This document shows, one piece after another, positions 54,498 through 64,000 of a stretch of DNA of 64,000 nt. Location of the stretch: the NCBI GenBank assembly GCA_018287875.1, contig JAGVVL010000009.1:992001-1056000 (forward strand). The letters run 5' to 3'. The notes under the pieces are model-generated. The model searched no databases. It was not told where the DNA came from and saw only the letters and a program-made list of their open reading frames with translations. This stretch comes from Nigrospora sphaerica (taxonomy: Eukaryota > Ascomycota > Sordariomycetes > Amphisphaeriales > Apiosporaceae). Position 1 is the stretch's first letter; each line of letters starts with the position of its first letter. The position numbers were made by a program, and so were the translations under genes.

Positions 54498-55292
54498 TCA
54501 CCACGTGCCGCGGTACGGCGCCAGGGCGTCGTGCAGGCGGCCCCAGCGGCCGCCGTGCCAGTCGCGGATCTCGGCCCACTCGGGGATGGTCTCGGCGAAG
54601 AACATGAGCCAGCCGCCGACGATGATGTCGGCGTAGTCGGGCTCGGGGGTGCCGGCGAGGAAGGGCGAGGCGGCGTCGGGGCCGGCGAAGCGGTAGTGGG
54701 CGGCGAAGGCGGCGAGGGACTTTTCGAAGGCGTCGAGGATGGGGCGGCGCGCGTCGCCGCGCACGATCATGTCGTCCCAGGAGCCGGTGAAGCCGGCGCG
54801 GCGCATGAACTCGGCCTGGCTCCGGGCCGCTGTGGCCGGGTTGAAGGGGAAGGCGGCGGCGGCGAGGGCGGCGACGCCGGGGAAGACGGTGTCGGCGTGG
54901 GCGTTGAAGGCGGCGTAGAGGCCGACGGGCGCGCCGGGGCGGAAGAGGGGCGGCGCCGCCGCGTAGCGCGCGTCGAGGAAGACGGCAATTTCGAACGAGT
55001 CGCCCACGACGGTGCCGGGCTCGCGCCGGTCCTGCACGATGGGCAGCGTGTGGAAGGGCTCGCCCGACGCGTGGTACCGCGACGGCGCCGCGCACAGCCT
55101 CTGCCGCACCGTCGCCACGTCGGCCAGGTCCACCCACTCGGTCGCGAAGCGCGCCCTCTTGAGGTTGAGCGCGTATCGCACCTTCCACGGGTTCGGCGCG
55201 AACGGCCGCACCGGCGGCCCCGACGCGATGTCGTAGAAGGTGAGGTCGGCGTCCTCGGACGCCGAGCCGGCCGTCGCCGTGCTGGTGCTCAT
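54498..55292 (-). CDS. Glutathione S-transferase-like protein
   Basis: Single exon, 264 residues from the ATG at 55292. The N-terminal thioredoxin-like domain shows LTFYDIASGPPVRPFAPNPWKVRYALNLKRARFATEWVDL, the start typical of a fungal GST group (UstS and beta-etherase-like), followed by the HTLPIVQD cis-Pro segment and the GDSFEIAVFLDARY helix (the ES/DS motif that contacts the glutathione gamma-glutamyl). The C-terminal all-helical domain runs from about residue 110 and ends with DIIVGGWLMFFAETIPEWAEIRDW. The catalytic Ser/Cys is not certain; the Ser in IASGPP is a candidate. Expected activity is glutathione conjugation or thiol-dependent cleavage in the cytosol. Neighbouring DNA shows no cluster of biosynthetic genes. 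Confidence 0.88.
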   Translation of the reverse strand: MSTSTATAGSASEDADLTFYDIASGPPVRPFAPNPWKVRYALNLKRARFATEWVDLADVATVRQRLCAAPSRYHASGEPFHTLPIVQDRREPGTVVGDSFEIAVFLDARYAAAPPLFRPGAPVGLYAAFNAHADTVFPGVAALAAAAFPFNPATAARSQAEFMRRAGFTGSWDDMIVRGDARRPILDAFEKSLAAFAAHYRFAGPDAASPFLAGTPEPDYADIIVGGWLMFFAETIPEWAEIRDWHGGRWGRLHDALAPYRGTW

Positions 55293-58200
55293 GGTGCTCC
55301 GGGAGGGAGAGAAAAGGGGAGAGTGCCTGTTACCGGGGGAGAGGGCTTGCTACCGGGACAGAGTGGCTAATACACGGGCAGGAGATGGTGGCGGCGGATG
55401 GGGAGAATGGAAGATGAGCGAGACGAAGCGCGGGCACTCAGTCGTGACGTTGATACTGAACTGCTGCTTTCATATGTCTTCACGATGTTGTCATCGGCCT
55501 TAAACGCTTTATACTGGGCTTTAGAGGCCGCTAATGGCGGGTATTTTGATGGGTGCTCCAGCCGGCGCATCACGTGTATGATGCTCATCGTGAATCACTG
55601 CGAACCATTTGGCTTGGCAGCATTAGCCCGTCTTACATACCGAACCGAGCCACCGCTCCCTCACCTCCCATCATTCGCGTTCATAGTCACTCATGCGATA
55701 CTCACCACAACTGTGATCTCCCATCATCCGCATTTGGTGATGATTCATTCAAGATGATATACGAATGTCGGGCTGGCTCTCGCCTGCAGGGCCGCCAACC
55801 AGCCGCCGTATGACCGGCAAAACCAATTGCAGCTGACTTTTATACTTGAGACGGCCAGGTCACAGAGATTTTAGCAACGTCCCGTCGCAATTGAATATGC
55901 CGACATCTTTCAAGTAGGGGTGACAACAGAGTCCGATTTTACTTCGTCGCGAAACTCAGCTTACTACCGTGACCCGTCGGCTCAGTCCCAACGGAAGAGA
56001 GATCAGCTTCAGTGAAGTACTTCGGTGCGCTGATACTCATCCCTCCTCGACCTCTTCATGCTGTCAACCTCAGGGCTCCCTGCTTTTCTTTCTTGTCGCT
56101 CTCAGCTCTCCTCATGTTCCCCCTTTAATTACTATTCAACCCACCGGACCGAGCCGTAGGTGGGCGAAGGATCAGTGTATGGCCCACACTACTCGATAGC
56201 CCCGGGCGCAATGGCCGGACGACAATGGCGAATCGGGGGACACAGCCGTCTTGGCGAGTTGAAGGTCCCAATAGATTTGAGGGCAATGTCAGTAAGCTGA
56301 GTACCCCACCTAGTTAAAAACGATCTCATGAATTACGAATAAACAGAATATACCCCCCTCGTCTTCATCAACCTTCGTTTATTGCTGACGCGTGCGTTAG
56401 AGATCGAGGATATAGGTACATATGAGAATAGATAGATGACCTCAAGCCAACCCAGATTCTGTCCCTTCGCTGAAGAAATGAAGAATATTTGGCCACGCTC
56501 ACAAACGATATTTTTATATTCGTTCTCCGTAGATGGGTCGGGCAAATCTCCGATTTGGATCGGTGACGGGTATCTTCAGCTTCCGTTAGATTTCGGCGTC
56601 GATATGCGCTTATCAAGAGGAACCACGTGGTCACTTCTTATGTCTGCCCCTCTCGTCTTGCGCCCCATCGTTGTCCTCTTCGTCCTTTTCGTCCGAGCCT
56701 TCCTCCTGCGCTGTTCGACGGGATAGGAATTTTTCTCTGGCGCCAGCAGGTACCAAGTGAAGCTGGCCTCCCGCCGCGCCTCAAGCGGAAAGGCGTACAT
56801 GGAGACTGGCGAGAGTGTGCTGCTGGGATGCGTGCGCCGCAGAAAGGGCGGCGACATCTTGGGTCTGGGTAAAGGGTTCTTGGGCCCGCACTGATAGGGT
56901 CAGCGAGAACCCATACGACGCCGTAGGTTACACTGACATGATGCTGCTGCTCTTCCTGCCGGTAACATCCGAGGCAGATCGGATATCTAAAAACTGATGG
57001 TAGTTTTACTGTGGAGAGTAAGAGGGGCGGTCAATGTAACAGTGGACTCGTCGACTTCATGGTTCATAGTCGCAGCCGAGTTATTAGATGGGGGAACCCT
57101 GAACACCGGGGGGTATTTTCCCTTGTGCGGCGTGGCCTTCAGCAGATTGGACGGAAGGGTATCAGGAGTCAGCTGAAGAGCCTGCATGCCGAGCCACACT
57201 TGGCTCGGGTCGTGCTTCATCTAATCTTCGGATGCCGAAGGCATAACGACCAACAGAACTAAAGAAGTTCGTTCAGAACAGAACCAATATTCGCCCCAGT
57301 CGGCTAAGTCAAACGAAAGTCATTGTTCTTAACTCTAGCGCCGTAACCAAGGCGTTAAGTCTTGACAGCTTAGCGTAGAAACAGCCGCACGTTGGGTTGC
57401 TTCCTTAATGGCCCTTAAAACCTTGAAACCCCATAGTGAGAGAAAGAGCGAGAGCAGAAGAGAGGTAGAATTTGTTTGTGTGTATGTGTATGTGTATATG
57501 CAGGCGGAGCCGCATAGCGGACGGGCACTTCCTATAGACAGCCAAGCGCTCAGAAGAAACCTGCAGGGCCTGCTGATCCTGCCGAAGACGTTGAAGACAG
57601 CTATGGCCAGCGCCAGCACGCCATTTCTGGGGAGGAACCTCTTCGGGATATGCGGTAAAGAGGCGCCAGGCCGGGACGCGTAGCTGGCGGGCGAAGACTG
57701 CATCCAGTTGGCGAATTCACTCGTCGGCATGGCCCTCGACTATTACGTCCAGTCACAGGACAGGAGAGCCGGTGTTGGGGACCACGAATGGGGACTAGAA
57801 ATGTTCGTCTGCCGACTCTTCTTCGGTGCTTTCGCCAGACTGGGCTAAATTTCTCAAGCTGACATGTCCAGGTTTGACTTCAAGTTTCTTTCACTCTCGG
57901 AAAAGGAACTTGAGAACAGCCGCCCGAAGCGCGCCTGGAGAAGACGAGGACACGCGGCTCCTGCAACCTCCTTCTGAGGGTCTCGGTTGTATTGGAAAGC
58001 CTTTTGGGAATGGGTTGTAGCTAATGAGGCACGGGAGGGGCTCTGTTTTTTTTATAGCATTGCGACACCATCACTCTCTTCAAAATGGCGGGCGAAACAC
58101 AGGACGGGTATTGGCAGGCCGTACTGCTAAAGGAAAGAGTTTCTTAGGTGGCGTATTACCTACCGGGGACAGCATCCCCAGTGGTGGCGACGTCGGTGTC

Positions 58201-60562
58201 GACGGCAGGCGGCTACTCCGGTATAATATTGTACTTATGACCCGTGGAAAGATGTAGAAAAGGACGCGCTTGAGAAGCTTGGTATAGAAAGGGTGCTTAG
58301 CCATAACTGACGGACAAAATTGGCCTTGTTAGGATAAGGAAAGGATAAAATGCATGGAATTCCATTGAAGATGAGAAAACCGTGTTTTGGTATTGCGTTG
58401 CATTACTAGTAGTAATAACTACTTATGCTTAAAAAGAACTTCCATGCCTTGGTATAAGAGTTGACGATGCTGGCAATGCGAAGTTCAGAACATGGTCAAG
58501 AAGAGTATAATGACCGAAAAATTAATATACTCGAGTGTGATGGGGTCCTTCAAAACGAACTCGCGAGGACAGGATGATTCGGAATCAGCATTGAAGAGTT
58601 GCTCAACCGTCAGCGAAGCCCTCACCAGACAGTGTCTGTGGGGATCTACTTATTCTTTGGGAAACTGGCCCCTGTGCGTTTGCATTAGCGGAAGGTCACG
58701 CTAAGAGCAATGGCCAATTATTAAGCTGTTGTATTGGTGTGGAATTTGGAGTATTTTAATATATACCAGGCAAATCTGTTCAAACTTAGAGTAGAGAGGG
58801 TGGTGGAACATAGGTGCCAAACCCGTAACCGCAGCGGTGAATATGAGTGAGGCTTAGTGCGTAAGGAGAGAGTATAAGACGAGATCTAGAGGAAGGCCGA
58901 GAACGCCAGTACTGATAGGTTCGCGGCGTCCATCTGTGGTATCCGCGTGGGAATATGAGGTATTTTATGGGTGCCATGCCATTGGCCTGTTTCTCTTCTT
59001 AAGTTACTTAATTTGCAATCCCGACACCATGAGCGTCGTCATCGTCGTTATGGAAGCGGCGGATATCAACCGAACAAAGGAAATGAAGGTCGTCATCACT
59101 CTGCTTCCATTCTCGAAGCCCTCATTTTCAACCCGTATGGGCGCTTCTAGCTGCATCGTGGCTATATCCGTGAAACGGATGCCCATAACAGCCTTGCCGA
59201 CAATCGTTTGGGAGCGGCCTTGCGAGATTGTGGCCGTCTCACCAATGGCGTGTGACGAAGCCATGATTAAACGAGCAGAAGAAGGGCAGCGAGTGGCGGC
59301 ATTCCTCCCGCCCACACCGTGTTGGAAGAGCCTTCAATGGTCCAGTAAATGACCTACTTACTGTTTGCTAGCCTGCAAGGGACACAGGGCGTGCCAAGAG
59401 AGGACATGGCGGACAGGCGGACAGGATTCAACTCAGAGTCAGAAGGTCAATTTGGAGCAGAACTCTGGTGATGATAACCATGATGCTCTCCCATTGCGGT
59501 TCCCAGGCGAGTACTTAGGTACGCAGCAACCACATCGCGTATAATAACCACTCGGAAGGTATGGGTACGGCCTGTCCTTCGCGTGCCAATAAGATAGCTC
59601 AACAGGGAAAGAGCGGAAAGTGAGAGACGTTTGTATGTATGTGTGTGTGTGTGTGTGTGTGCGTGTGTGCGTGTGTGCGTGTCTGTGGATATGTGTACGT
59701 ATTTGTATAGGTGGAAATATGTGCATACGTGTGTGTGAATGTGTGCTCGGAATACAAGTTGCAGTGTTGTTGACGTCTGTGTAACAGTCAAGAACCGAAC
59801 GAACAATGATATGGCTCCAGATGACCTGTAGTTGCCCGTTTGTTCCCTAAGATACCAAGCGAACCCAACCCGCTCTACGAAGTGCGCCAATAAACATTCG
59901 CGTGTTGGCTGCAGAAAGTAGGGGCGACCGGTAGATTGAATTGACTTCCCCATGGGATCCTCGTGGGATTGAGAAAGACATGCATCTCTAACTACCCCGG
60001 TGAAGAAGGAGGGGGAAGGTACGCATCCAGGAGCGCCTGAAGCGGCGCCTTCTTCCAGAAATATAGGTTGCGAGCGAGCTATACTCCAATAATCATAGAG
60101 TGCGAAGGACACATGGTCGGTTCAACCATGCAGCCTCCGATTGGTTCTACGGAAAATACTGCCCGGTTGGGAAGGACTCAGGTACGAGGGGGCGGAATGA
60201 TCGAACTTGGCTGTATGAGCCCGAAGGGCGAACACGTCCTCGGTTGCAGTACGTGAGGAGAGGGACCATGCGAGTATCAGTTGGCGACGACGTACATATT
60301 TGAGTGCTGTGTAATAAGCCCATGCGCCATCCGCATGTGAGCGCGTCAGTGCAGCTATCTAGGATGGGGTATCCGCCAGGTCAGGTTCACCGGCGCTGCG
60401 ACTGAAACGGAACAACGGAAGCTCAAGTGGTGTATCGTAATACTCATGCAAATCTATTATTCGTGAAAAGGGGATATCTCGATAGGGCAATGTAATCCCT
60501 CCTTGGTGGTCGGGATCCTCTCTATTGTGCCCACGCTTTTTGTTTTCGTCTCAACAAGCACC
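55293..60562. other. Five-kilobase gene desert
   Basis: About 5.3 kb with no gene I can support. Base composition is close to even, unlike the GC-rich genes on both sides. Minus-strand frames such as 59004-59264 (86 codons with a hydrophobic end) and 57335-57730 have some coding feel but no recognisable domain. A GT microsatellite is at 59634-59690. Composition resembles old, eroded insertions, but no element ends are visible. The segment next to 60562 is the 3' flank of pyruvate kinase. Confidence 0.5.
59634..59690. repeat. GT/AC microsatellite
   Basis: A run of about ten perfect GT units is followed by interrupted GTGTGC units; TGTATGTAT precedes it. Non-coding. Confidence 0.92.
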
Positions 60563-62173
60563 TTACACCATCTGGCCAATGCCAAGGTGGGCAGTATCCG
60601 CCTTGACAATGCGCAGAGTGTTGGTGTTGCCCATGCCGCCCTTCCAGCCCTGGACGACGACCAGGGTGTCGCCCTCGGAGATGACGTTCAGCGACAGTGC
60701 ATTGGACACGGCCCACTTGATGCGCTTGTCAACATCCTCCTGCCAGTTGACCTTCTCGAAGTCGGGCTTGGGCTCGGGGATGTGGAAGGGGTAGACACCG
60801 CGGTACAGGTGACCGTACCGGGAGGTGCTGGCATTGCGCGTCACCATGAAGATGGGGCAGACGGGGCGGTACTTGGAGATGAGGCGGGCCGACTCGCCCG
60901 AGGTGGACAGGACAATAATGCCACCGGCGTTCAGGTCCAGCGAGGCGCGCACAGCGGCCATGGCGCAGGACTCGGTGACGCTGACGGGGCGCTTGACCAT
61001 CTGGCACATCTCCTCAAAGTGGGTGACGTAGGGGATGGTGTTCTCGGCCTTGAGGCAAGCCTCGTGCATCTCGGCCACGGCCTCCTGGGGGTACGCGCCC
61101 TTGGCCGTCTCACCCGATAACATGACGCAGTCGGCACCGTCGGTAACGGCGTTGCCCACGTCCGAAATCTCGGCACGGGTGGGGCGGGGGTTCTTGATCA
61201 TGGACTCGAGCATCTGCGTGGCGCAGATGACGGGCTTGCCGGCAATGTTGCACATGGCGATCAGCTTCTTCTGGGCGGCGAACACCTCGGCGGCGGGAAT
61301 CTCGATACCCAGATCACCACGGGCCACCATGACACCGTCCGTCTCCTTGAGGATGTCGTGGAAGTTGTTGAGACCCTGTCGGTTCTCGATCTTGGCAATG
61401 ATCTGGATGTGCTTGCCCTCCTCGCCAAAGATCTCGCGGATATCCTTGATGTCCTGGCCGCGGCGGATGAAGGAGGCAAAAACCATGTCAACGTTGTTCT
61501 TGACACCGAAGCGCAGGTCGGCCTTGTCCTTCTCGGAGAGGGCGGGCAGATCGACGTCAGTGTTGGGCAGGTTGACACCCTTCTTGGAGCTAATGTGGCC
61601 GTTGTTCAGGGCCTCAACCTTGAGCGTCTGCTCGTCGACAATCTCGAGGACCTTGAAGGCCAGAATACCGTCATCGACATAGATAATGCGGCCGGGCTGG
61701 ATGACCTTGGTGATGTTCTTGTAGTCGACGTACATGTTCTCGGTGTCACACGCGGTGGCGTACTTCTCGTCGGTGGTGATGTTCATGATGGTGCCGTGGG
61801 AGATGGGGAGATCCTCATCGCCCTTGGTGTTGCCGGTGCGGATCTCCGGGCCCTTGGTGTCAAGGGCAATGGCAATCTGACGACCCGGCTGGGCCTTCTC
61901 GGCGGCACGGGCATTGTCGATGACGGACTGGTGGTACTCGTACGAGCCGTGGGAGAAGTTCATGCGCACCACGTTGAGACCCTTGGTTCGCAGCTTGTTG
62001 ATGGCCTCGACCGAGTTGGTCTTGGGGCCGATGGTGCAGATGATGGAGGTGCGACGAAGGTTCCTCTCGGGCTTGTGGGCCGTGTCGAGCGAAGCAAGCC
62101 ACTCGACCCTGCTGCTGACCGACAGGTGGTCGAGGGCATTGTTGGCCGCGGAGTGCTGGCGTTGGTGAGGCAT
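60563..62173 (-). CDS. pyk: Pyruvate kinase
   Basis: Single uninterrupted frame, 536 residues, the usual length for fungal pyruvate kinase. It converts phosphoenolpyruvate and ADP to pyruvate and ATP, the last step of glycolysis in the cytosol. Visible family features: [17 protein letters not shown] and [16 protein letters not shown] (Arg and Asn of the active site), [12 protein letters not shown], the B-domain lid (about 120-220), the active-site signature [11 protein letters not shown] with the catalytic Lys, [12 protein letters not shown], and [23 protein letters not shown], ending with an allosteric C-domain ([19 protein letters not shown]). Codons are highly biased to C-ending forms, as expected for a strongly expressed gene. 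The start [26 protein letters not shown] is followed directly by the conserved [10 protein letters not shown] segment, so the gene is complete. Confidence 0.98.
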   Translation of the reverse strand: MPHQRQHSAANNALDHLSVSSRVEWLASLDTAHKPERNLRRTSIICTIGPKTNSVEAINKLRTKGLNVVRMNFSHGSYEYHQSVIDNARAAEKAQPGRQIAIALDTKGPEIRTGNTKGDEDLPISHGTIMNITTDEKYATACDTENMYVDYKNITKVIQPGRIIYVDDGILAFKVLEIVDEQTLKVEALNNGHISSKKGVNLPNTDVDLPALSEKDKADLRFGVKNNVDMVFASFIRRGQDIKDIREIFGEEGKHIQIIAKIENRQGLNNFHDILKETDGVMVARGDLGIEIPAAEVFAAQKKLIAMCNIAGKPVICATQMLESMIKNPRPTRAEISDVGNAVTDGADCVMLSGETAKGAYPQEAVAEMHEACLKAENTIPYVTHFEEMCQMVKRPVSVTESCAMAAVRASLDLNAGGIIVLSTSGESARLISKYRPVCPIFMVTRNASTSRYGHLYRGVYPFHIPEPKPDFEKVNWQEDVDKRIKWAVSNALSLNVISEGDTLVVVQGWKGGMGNTNTLRIVKADTAHLGIGQMV

Positions 62174-64000
62174 GGCGACGTCGGGCGGTCGGTTATGGGG
62201 GGTAAGAATACGGTGTGGGATGCTGGGAAGAAGAGGGCGGATGGCTCTCTAGCGGGGGGATAGTCAGCTTATCTGCGGACTCGTCGGTGACCGAAGGTGC
62301 GCAGGGATGACGGGGTTGGTGTTGAGGGGGTGTTGAGGGTGCGGAGTGTCCGGTACAAATAGACCGGGAAGGGGGGGCAGGGACAAATGAGTCGGACCGA
62401 GTTGAATGTCCAGGTAAAGGCCTCGCGCAGTGGTTCGATGCCGGCCCCAGACACGGTCTTCTTCGCTAGGAGCAATAGTAGGCTAGGGACAAGTGCAATA
62501 GAGGCCGAGCGGATTGTGCGAGGACTTCCTGCCAAGCGGCTCAACGGAACTCTGGAAAGGGAGGGGTGGGGGATTGAGTTTTCTGCGTGGCTCCGTGCTA
62601 CCTACCTACCTCTTGCAGGAGAAGCGAGTCAAGCGCGTACGTCCAGCTGTCAGGGGCAGACGCAGAGGGGCAATTGATTTGTTGGTTCGAATAAGGGAAA
62701 CGGCAAAGGCAAGCACCGCAACTCGCAAGTCTTTCTTTATATGGGCAATGGCTGATGCCGGCGGAGGGGTAATGGGGAGAGCGGGCGACGTGGGGGTAGG
62801 CACGGATGTGGTATCGGGATCAGAAATAGAAGCAACGGCCTACCTCTACCGGGATCAAACACGGCTCTTGCAGCTGACGTCTCGAGACGGGGGACCTCTG
62901 GTGAGTGGGCGACGGGCTTGGTATTGTTTCGTAGGAGTTGGCGATTGAAGGGTCGTCGTGGAGAGATTTTTCTGTTTCGTTTTGGCTTTTATTATCAACC
63001 AGTAGCTGGCCTTGGCTGCGGCGTGGGTGTGTTGGCCGAAGGCGGGAGAGCAGCTGCTGCTTGCTGGCTTTGTTTTGGGGGAGCTCCGCGTGGATGGGAG
63101 GGCAACGCCAGAAAAAGTGCCTCACAGGCCGGGGCGACCCAATGAAAGGCCACTGCCCCTCACCGTTGTCCCTCCATCCCACGGAGATTGGAGATTTGCC
63201 CGGGCTGGGTTGGCTGAGCGCGTGGGTTGTGCGTGGGAGATGCCGTCCGGCCGCGTCAGGCTTGCCTCCCATCCCATGCGGGCTGCGAAGCTCCGTCCGT
63301 TCCAACCGTGCCAATCAGCCACGGATGTGAGGCCTTCCCGCCCTGCATCGCGGCCGCGGCGAGCGCAGGTCCATGTGGACTCGGATCGGCCTGATTCCCA
63401 GGGTCCTTTCCTCAACGTTTCGCACTTCGTTTCCTGTCCATGTTTGCGCCCGTGCCCGTCATGCCCATCCTACCCTTGGGCTGGAGGGGGGTGGTGGGGA
63501 GGGGCAAAGAATTGCACCCATGCCTGAAATCGCTGTGCTACCACGAGCCCCGCCGTGCGAGATCGCTTGCCAATAGATGCCGCTCGTGCTGCCCTCGCGC
63601 TCTTGGCTTGGAGGGACGCCAAGGAGGGGCAGCTGCAGTGAAGCTCTGACGTACCCACCGGGGAGCTCAGGCGGAAACTGCCAAACAGCCAAGCCTGGCT
63701 GACCTGCGTTGATCGGGGTTCCGGCCCGATAAGGACCAGATAAAGAGCTGATGACAATGGAGACCTGAATGGATGACTCAGCTTGAGCTTGCTCGCCTCC
63801 AGCTCGCCTCGCCTGTAAACCTGCCCCATCTGCCCCGCTGTTAGTGGTTGCTTGCTGGTATGGAGAGGGTCCGTTGGCCAGCCGGCGGACACCTGGTAGC
63901 CATAGCGTGACACCCGCACCTGTCACGAGCAGGGGAAAGTCGTTGTCGGTAGGGTCGGATAGATGGATCCCCGCGTAGCGCCAGCCTCCCTGTCTCCAGT
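62174..64000. other. Upstream region of pyruvate kinase
   Basis: About 1.8 kb to the right edge, expected to contain the promoter and leader of the highly expressed pyruvate kinase gene. It includes CTACCTACCTACCTC at about 62609-62623. Short frames on both strands show no domains. Nothing else recognised. Confidence 0.55.

Noticed and set aside
57335..57730. Minus-strand frame of 131 codons with hydrophobic stretches
   Set aside because: Part of it is produced by a GTGTATGTGTATGTG-type simple repeat, and no family is recognisable.
59004..59264. Minus-strand frame of 86 codons with a hydrophobic C-terminus
   Set aside because: It has an ATG and some coding feel, but no domain, no clear flanking splice sites, and an equally long frame on the opposite strand. 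Kept only as a remark in the intergenic entry.
61358..62263. Plus-strand open frame of 301 codons
   Set aside because: It is antisense to pyruvate kinase and arises from that gene's codon bias.

Overview
The window is nuclear DNA of a filamentous ascomycete. Genes are interrupted by short introns of about 50-290 bases with GTRAGT-like donors and CTRAC-type branch points. Coding regions are GC-rich, intergenic DNA is long (0.3-5 kb), and one tRNA carries an intron. The gene content points to a plant-biomass-degrading Sordariomycete, most likely Sordariales (Chaetomiaceae-like): a GH62 arabinofuranosidase with a CBM1, a secreted AA8-type haem domain, a LaeA-like methyltransferase, a PTH11/rhodopsin-type receptor and 2EXR/F-box-like proteins. 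No bacterial, plasmid or CRISPR features are present. The species assignment is inference.

Layout. 0-10.6 kb: the 5' part of an unknown gene with a PPxY motif running off the left edge, a small 2EXR-like gene, a MARVEL-type membrane protein and an acidic low-complexity gene whose model is uncertain. 12.0-15.2 kb: a complete four-exon Argonaute. 16.9-18.6 kb: a small Cys-rich protein and an intron-containing tRNA-Cys. 18.8-22.8 kb: an MFS transporter (four exons) and a single-pass membrane protein with a Cys-rich ectodomain. 24.4-32.8 kb: a cluster of GH62-CBM1, LaeA-like methyltransferase, sulfotransferase-fold protein and AA8-like haem protein. 33-48 kb: a patchy, accessory-looking stretch with a 2EXR-like gene, an unknown helical protein, a frameshifted ankyrin gene, an AGC pseudokinase, WD40 debris of an NLR-like gene, an orphan GC-rich coding fragment and AT-rich DNA, then a seven-exon rhodopsin-type receptor. 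51-64 kb: a long disordered protein, a GST-like protein, 5 kb of apparently empty DNA, and pyruvate kinase.

The most striking result is the Argonaute. Its domain order and the residues that hold the guide 5' phosphate are intact, but all four slicer positions are replaced (D to G, E to Q, D to N, H to R). It therefore looks like a small-RNA-binding Argonaute that cannot cleave. The same window holds a YPK-like kinase that has lost its ATP lysine, catalytic Asp and DFG Asp, so two enzyme folds here appear to have become non-catalytic. A WD40 repeat whose conserved Trp codon has become TGA fits RIP-type decay.

Exon boundaries were read by eye from splice consensus and frame continuity. Functions come from recognising families and motifs; no searches were run.
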